Source: Nonomuraea sp.
GTDB lineage: Bacteria; Actinomycetota; Actinomycetes; Streptosporangiales; Streptosporangiaceae
Reading direction: 5' to 3'
NCBI GenBank assembly: GCA_013362835.1
Contig: JABFVJ010000014.1
Span: 1 to 10,341 of the forward strand
DNA length: 10,341 nucleotides
Both the position numbers and the translations under genes were made by a program. This document shows, piece by piece, positions 6,505 through 10,341 of the stretch. The notes under the pieces were generated by a model. The model had not been told where the DNA came from and did not search any database. It worked only from the letters and a program-made list of their open reading frames with translations. Within the stretch, counting starts at the first letter, position 1; each line of letters opens with the position of its first letter.

Positions 6505-6847
6505 GCCCGCTGATCACTTCGAGCAGCACCTTGGCGTCCGGCGCGGGCGGCGGCAGCTCGACCTGCACGAGCTGCCGCGCGTGCAGGTCGCCGACCAGCA
6601 CCCTGACCACGCCGATGGGCAGGTTCAGCTCGGCGGCCACGTCCACCAGCCGGGTGGGCTTGGTGCACTTCTGCATGATGATCAGATGCTCAGGCCCGAG
6701 GCCGACAGGCGGCGTCAGGCCGCCCGCGGTGACGATGACCGCGATGAGGTCGATGGCCTCGCTCGCGGGCACCGTACGGCCCCTGGTCAGCAGGTAGGCG
6801 GGGACGATCGGACCGGCGTCCTCGTCCAGCCAGCGCTCGTCACTCAC
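6491..6847 (-). CDS. DUF742 protein (CvnC-like conservon component)
   Basis: This 118-residue protein has DUF742 hallmarks. It has VPAYLLTRGRTVP near residue 15, GLGPEHLIIMQKC near 49, then a helix-turn-helix-like stretch VDVAAELNLPIGVVRVLVGDL (about 68-88) and the C-terminal LLEVISGLKAL. DUF742 proteins are the CvnC members of actinobacterial conservons, where they work with a histidine-kinase-like CvnA, a roadblock CvnB and a small GTPase CvnD in a membrane-associated signalling complex. Here the gene starts with GTG at 6847 inside the end of the kinase gene (GTGAGTGA, 8-base overlap), which implies translational coupling. No CvnB or CvnD follows: the next gene leftwards is the convergent exporter. 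The function of the protein alone is not established. Confidence 0.92.
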   Translation of the reverse strand: MSDERWLDEDAGPIVPAYLLTRGRTVPASEAIDLIAVIVTAGGLTPPVGLGPEHLIIMQKCTKPTRLVDVAAELNLPIGVVRVLVGDLHARQLVQVELPPPAPDAKVLLEVISGLKAL

Positions 6848-8732
6848 TTGGCACCACCCGCATGACAGGGCGAGCGGGCTCCTTCACGTCGGCCTCCGGT
6901 TCCGGGTCGGCGACGTGCTCAGCCGGGATCAACACGATCGCGGTGGTCCCTCCATATGGTGAACCGCGTAGCGTCACGCGGATGTCATGCCTGGCGGCCA
7001 GGCGGGAGACGACGAAAAGCCCCAGCTTGTCGCTGTCGGCCAGGTCGAACTCCGGTGGGCTGGCCAGCCGCTCGTTGAGTTCGGCCAGCGCCTCTGCGCT
7101 CATTCCGAGCCCGCGGTCCTCCACCTCGAAGGCGAAGCCGCGGGCCGTCTCCTCGCCGCGCACGATGACCTGCGTGTGCGGGGGCGAGTAGACGGTCGCG
7201 TTCTCGACGAGCTCGGCGATCAGGTGGATCACGTCGCCGACCACGGGCCCGGCCAGACGCTGGCCGGACATGGGCTCGACGGTGACCCGGCGGTACTCCT
7301 CCACCTCGGCGGTCGCGCCGCGGGCCACGTCGAGCAGCGGCACCGGCTTGCTCCAGCCGCGGCCCGGGGTGGCGCCGGACAGGATGATCAGGCCCTCGGC
7401 GTGCCGGCGCATCCGCGTGGTCAGGTGGTCGAGGCGGAACAGGTCGTCCAGGGCCTCGGGGTCGGTGGCGCGGTGCTGCATGTCCTCCAGCTGGATGCGC
7501 TGGCGGTGCAGCAGGGCCTGCGAACGCCTGGCCAGGTTGCGGAAGACGTGGCCGACGCCCTCGCTGAGCTGCGCCTGGCCGATCGCGGCCTCCACGGCGG
7601 TCTGCTGGACGGTGGAGAACGCCTGGCCGACGTCGCCGATCTCGACCGTGCTGGTCGCGACCGACAGCTCGGGCAGGTCGACCTTCTCGCCCTTGCGCAG
7701 TTTGGCGACCACGTGCGGCAGCCGTTCCTGGGCGACCTCCAGCGCGGCGAGCCTGAGCGCGCCGAGCTCCTTCGACAGCCGGTTGCCCATCCGCAGCGAG
7801 AACGCGATCGACACGATGACCAGCAGGAAGCACGTACCGGCGAGGAGGAACGCCCGCGACAGCACGCGGTCGGCCACGGGGTCGGCGCGCGCGTTGAGCA
7901 GCGTGCTGGCCCGCATGAGCGATTCCTGGAACGTCTTGGCCAGCGCCTCGGTCGTGGACGCCCAGCCGCGCGGCGGCGTGGCGCCCGCGATGATCCGGTC
8001 CTCCATCAGCCGCATCCGCTGGTAGGCGGGGGAGGTGAGGAGGGAGACCTGGGTGTCGCGCAGGTTCGGGTCCAGCTCGCCGAGCGCCTGGTCGATCAGG
8101 AAGCGGCGGTTGCCCACGATCTGGGTGAACTGCCGGCGTTCCGCCGGGGTGACGGGCCCGAGCGCGATCGTCTGCTCCCTGGTGAGCAGCTCCTTGGCGT
8201 AGCCCATCTCGATGATCATGCGGGACTGCTCGTAGATCGGGAGGTCGTCGATGAGCGCGACGCGCCGGTGCAGACCGTAGAGAGAGTCGATGACCGTGTT
8301 GTACGACTCGGTCGCGAGCAGACGGTCCGACAGACCCGCGTCGATCTCACCCCGGATCGCATCGAGCCTGCTGAGCTGCGTGTACACCGCGTCCACCTGC
8401 GTACGGATCTCTTCCGATCGGTCCTTGGAGTTGCTGGAGAGCGTCCTGAACGCGGCTTCGGCGGCGTCGGTGCGGGTGCGCTGGGCGGTCACGTCCTTGG
8501 AGGTGATGACCCGGCGCAGCAGCTTGGCCGAGGCGAGGCGTTCATGCTGGAGCTCGCTGATCAACTTGTACGCCGGATGGCGGAGGTTCGTCCAGAGTGT
8601 CTTGTATTGCCGCAGCTCCAGGCTCTCGCCGGCGGTGACGGCGGTGATGACCCCCCACAACACGACCATGGAGGTCAGAGGTACGAGTAGTAGTCCGATG
8701 ATCTTCATGCGGATCGTCCGGCTACGACCCAT
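6840..8732 (-). CDS. Conservon-type histidine-kinase-like sensor (CvnA-like) with nitrate/nitrite-sensing-type domain
   Basis: A 630-residue membrane sensor. TM1 is about 11-32 (IIGLLLVPLTSMVVLWGV), then a large helical extracytoplasmic region (about 33-290) of the nitrate/nitrite-sensing (NIT) type common in CvnA proteins, TM2 about 296-318, and a HAMP-like linker to about 390. A dimerisation helix pair follows (about 392-450, NLARRSQALLHRQ and RLDHLTTRMRRHAEGL), then an HATPase domain: N box HLIAELVENATVYSPP (about 500), G1 box EDRGLGMS (about 535), GLFVVSRLAARH and GSPYGGTTAIVLIP. The usual kinase H-box (HExxxP) is not seen, as in this subfamily, so the phospho-acceptor is uncertain. The tail after about 605 is acidic and charged. 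The ATG at 8732 has GAGG five bases upstream. The DUF742 gene overlaps its end. No response regulator is adjacent, consistent with a conservon rather than a classical two-component pair. The ligand is unknown; NIT similarity does not prove nitrate sensing. Confidence 0.93.
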   Translation of the reverse strand: MGRSRTIRMKIIGLLLVPLTSMVVLWGVITAVTAGESLELRQYKTLWTNLRHPAYKLISELQHERLASAKLLRRVITSKDVTAQRTRTDAAEAAFRTLSSNSKDRSEEIRTQVDAVYTQLSRLDAIRGEIDAGLSDRLLATESYNTVIDSLYGLHRRVALIDDLPIYEQSRMIIEMGYAKELLTREQTIALGPVTPAERRQFTQIVGNRRFLIDQALGELDPNLRDTQVSLLTSPAYQRMRLMEDRIIAGATPPRGWASTTEALAKTFQESLMRASTLLNARADPVADRVLSRAFLLAGTCFLLVIVSIAFSLRMGNRLSKELGALRLAALEVAQERLPHVVAKLRKGEKVDLPELSVATSTVEIGDVGQAFSTVQQTAVEAAIGQAQLSEGVGHVFRNLARRSQALLHRQRIQLEDMQHRATDPEALDDLFRLDHLTTRMRRHAEGLIILSGATPGRGWSKPVPLLDVARGATAEVEEYRRVTVEPMSGQRLAGPVVGDVIHLIAELVENATVYSPPHTQVIVRGEETARGFAFEVEDRGLGMSAEALAELNERLASPPEFDLADSDKLGLFVVSRLAARHDIRVTLRGSPYGGTTAIVLIPAEHVADPEPEADVKEPARPVMRVVPSE

Positions 8733-8786
8733 GGCACCTCACTCCGGTTGGTCCCCTGCTGGCAACCCCGGACGGGACAAGCCCAG

Positions 8787-8816
8787 AGGATAGCAATTCG
8801 ATCACCCAATTGCCCA
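8787..8816 (-). promoter_or_regulatory. Candidate promoter of the cvnA-like/DUF742 pair
   Basis: On the minus strand an extended -10, TGCTATCCT (hexamer TATCCT at 8787-8792), is preceded after 18 bases by TGGGCA (8811-8816), which matches four of six -35 positions. Transcription would start near 8780, leaving a leader of about 48 bases. Two direct repeats CCCAATT (plus strand 8805-8811 and 8813-8819) overlap the -35 region and could be a regulator site. This AT-rich patch stands out in the 160-base gap 8733-8892; no comparable promoter was identified for the plus-strand gene. Confidence 0.45.
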
Positions 8817-8880
8817 ATTTTTCGGGACTTTTGGACGTGTGTCCGTGATCTTGCAGTAGGTTTCCCCCAAATCGGTTACA

Positions 8881-8887
8881 GAGGGAG
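8881..8887 (+). promoter_or_regulatory. Ribosome binding site fixing the TTG start of the lipoprotein gene
   Basis: GAGGGAG lies five bases before the TTG at 8893. The nearer ATG at 8888 is in another frame and meets a stop within eight codons, so the TTG is the only start that places this site correctly and gives a complete lipoprotein signal. Confidence 0.7.
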
Positions 8888-8892
8888 ATGCG

Positions 8893-10341
8893 TTGCGCCG
8901 TCGTCTCGTAGCGGCCGCCGCGCTGGCGCTCCTGGCGGCCTGTTCGACGCCCGCGCAGCCCTCCAGGCCCTCGACGGCCGGGTCGGCCGAGTCGGCCTTC
9001 GTCTACGCGCAGAACCTCGACGTCATCTCCGACTGGGACCCCGCGAGCTCCTACTCCAACGAGCTCATCGCGTTCCAGAACATCTACGAGACCCTCACCC
9101 TCTGGAACCCGTTCACCAAGAAGTCCGCCCCGCGCCTGGCCACCTCGTGGCGCTCGGCCCCCGACGGCAGGACGTGGACGTTCACGCTGCGTCAGGGCGC
9201 GACCTTCCACACCGGCAGGCCGGTGGACGCCGCCGCGGTCAAGGCGTCGATCGAACGCACCATGAAGACCGGCGCGGGCGCCTCCTACATCTGGGACGCC
9301 GTCTCCTCCATCAGGGCCGAGGACCAGAGCACGGTCACGTTCACCCTCAAGTACGCCGTGCCGCTCGACCTGGTGGCCTCCTCCGGGTACGCGGCCTATG
9401 TCTACGACACGAAGGCGGCCCCCGACCTCGGGGCGTGGTTCAGGGCGGGCAGGGACGCGGGGTCGGGGCCGTACACGGTGGCGGCCTGGCGGCCGGGCAA
9501 GGAGGAGGAGCTCACGCTCAAGGCGTACGACAAGTACTGGGGTGGATGGGACAAGCCGCACTACAGCACCGTCAAGTACCGCGTCGTGCCCGACCCCGAC
9601 CGGGCGTGGCGGATGCTGGCGCGCGGCGAGGTGAGCTTCGTGGACCGGCTCGACCCCCGCCTGTTCGCCAGGGCCGGGGTCACGCCGGGCGTGCGCACCA
9701 GCGAGCGGGCCTCGTTCCAGACGGCGATGGTGCTGTTCAACACCGCGAGCGGCCCGATGCGGGACGTGCGCGTACGCCGCGCGGTGCAGAAGGCCATCGA
9801 CTACCAGGGCCTGATCAGGGCGCTGAGGGGAGCGGGCACGCCGGCCGGCGGGATCGTCCCCGCCGGGCTGCTCGGCCACGTCGAGGGCCGCACCCCCAGG
9901 CAGGACCTGGCCGGCGCGGCACGGCTGCTGGCCAGGGCCGGGTATGGGCCGGGCCGCAGGCCCCTGCGGCTGCGGCTCACCTACGCCCAGGGCGACGCCG
10001 ACCAGCGACTCCTGGTCACCCGCCTGGAAGCGGCGCTACGCCCGCTGAACGTCACGCTCGACGCCCGCGCCATGTCCTGGAACGCCCAGTGGCAGCAGGG
10101 CAGGAAGGGCGGCCAGGACGTCTTCGTCATGTACTGGTGGCCCGACTACGCCGACGGCTACTCGTGGTTCGGCAACGTCTTCCACAGTGCCGACCCGCCC
10201 GTGTTCAACCTGTCCTACCTGCGCGACAGGACCCTGGACGACCTGCTCGACGGCCTGCCCGAGCTGACCGTGACCGACAGGGTGGCGGCGCAGGCGGCGT
10301 ACGAGCAGGCCACCGGCCGCGTGCTCGACCTGCGGGCCGCG
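8893..10341 (+). CDS. Family-5 extracellular solute-binding lipoprotein of an ABC transporter (3' end beyond window)
   Basis: The visible 483 residues form a secreted lipoprotein. MRRRLVAAAALALLAAC is a short type II signal peptide, with lipobox LAAC and the lipidated Cys at residue 17. The mature part matches the SBP family 5 (dipeptide/oligopeptide/nickel class): NIYETLTLW near 63, LATSWRSAPDGRTWTFTLR followed by GATFHTGRPVDA (about 86-112), SGPYTV near 191, YDKYWGG near 213, VRVRRAVQKAIDYQGLI (about 292-308) and YWWPDYADGY near 414. These proteins capture peptides or similar solutes outside the membrane and deliver them to a DppBCDF-like permease. Family members are usually about 500-550 residues, so only a short C-terminus is missing. 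The start is TTG, read as Met. The permease genes would be expected to the right. It is divergent from the CvnA-like sensor; a functional link is only a possibility. The ligand cannot be inferred. Confidence 0.93.
   Translation, partial: MRRRLVAAAALALLAACSTPAQPSRPSTAGSAESAFVYAQNLDVISDWDPASSYSNELIAFQNIYETLTLWNPFTKKSAPRLATSWRSAPDGRTWTFTLRQGATFHTGRPVDAAAVKASIERTMKTGAGASYIWDAVSSIRAEDQSTVTFTLKYAVPLDLVASSGYAAYVYDTKAAPDLGAWFRAGRDAGSGPYTVAAWRPGKEEELTLKAYDKYWGGWDKPHYSTVKYRVVPDPDRAWRMLARGEVSFVDRLDPRLFARAGVTPGVRTSERASFQTAMVLFNTASGPMRDVRVRRAVQKAIDYQGLIRALRGAGTPAGGIVPAGLLGHVEGRTPRQDLAGAARLLARAGYGPGRRPLRLRLTYAQGDADQRLLVTRLEAALRPLNVTLDARAMSWNAQWQQGRKGGQDVFVMYWWPDYADGYSWFGNVFHSADPPVFNLSYLRDRTLDDLLDGLPELTVTDRVAAQAAYEQATGRVLDLRAA

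Noticed and set aside
8833..8844. GGACGTGTGTCC, a short imperfect inverted repeat upstream of the lipoprotein gene
   Set aside because: Only four paired bases per arm around a four-base centre; too weak to call an operator or terminator.
8722..9879. A 385-codon minus-strand frame opposite the solute-binding lipoprotein gene
   Set aside because: Arg/Gly-rich shadow with no motifs; the plus frame has a signal peptide, lipobox and family-5 binding-protein signatures.

Overview
The window is very GC-rich with strong third-position GC bias. It carries a conservon-type sensor kinase plus a DUF742 protein, a combination typical of filamentous actinomycetes. I infer a high-GC actinobacterium, possibly Streptosporangiales or Streptomyces-like; the order is a guess from gene style, not a demonstrated match. 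No phage, transposon, CRISPR array or rRNA was seen. Nearly all of the DNA is coding, and no gene-free stretch exceeds 300 bases.

Left part (1-4417, all minus strand): a gene row transcribed right to left. It runs from a divergent RpiB/LacA/LacB-family sugar-phosphate isomerase to a 74-residue two-CxxC zinc-ribbon protein only 9 bases on. A 177-base gap follows, then a cytosine-deaminase-like amidohydrolase, and 27 bases later the Tex RNA-binding transcription accessory protein. Tex runs off the left edge through an Arg/Gly/Asp-rich disordered tail encoded by 12-base tandem repeats. Just upstream of the isomerase, on the same strand, is a CAT-anticodon tRNA gene with complete stems but several non-canonical core bases.

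Middle part (4566-6504): a MarR-family repressor (minus) diverges from a 14-helix DHA2-type MFS exporter (plus). The AT-rich 73-base gap holds three copies of CTTAC[C/G]TA, one inside a perfect ACTTA-CC-TAAGT inverted repeat. This is the classical layout of an autoregulated, ligand-inducible efflux module.

Right part (6491-10341): a conservon-like pair (minus), a nitrate/nitrite-sensing-domain histidine-kinase-like protein overlapping a DUF742 protein by 8 bases. The roadblock (CvnB) and GTPase (CvnD) partners of a full cvnABCD conservon are absent here. The DUF742 gene overlaps the end of the convergent exporter gene by 14 bases. Divergent from the kinase, across a 160-base gap, is a family-5 substrate-binding lipoprotein with a TTG start; it runs off the right edge, and its ABC permease and ATPase genes, if linked, would lie beyond.

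Nothing here is clearly a previously undescribed multi-gene system. The most unusual items are the atypical tRNA, the Tex RG-rich repeat tail, the two-gene partial conservon, and active-site substitutions in both metabolic enzymes.
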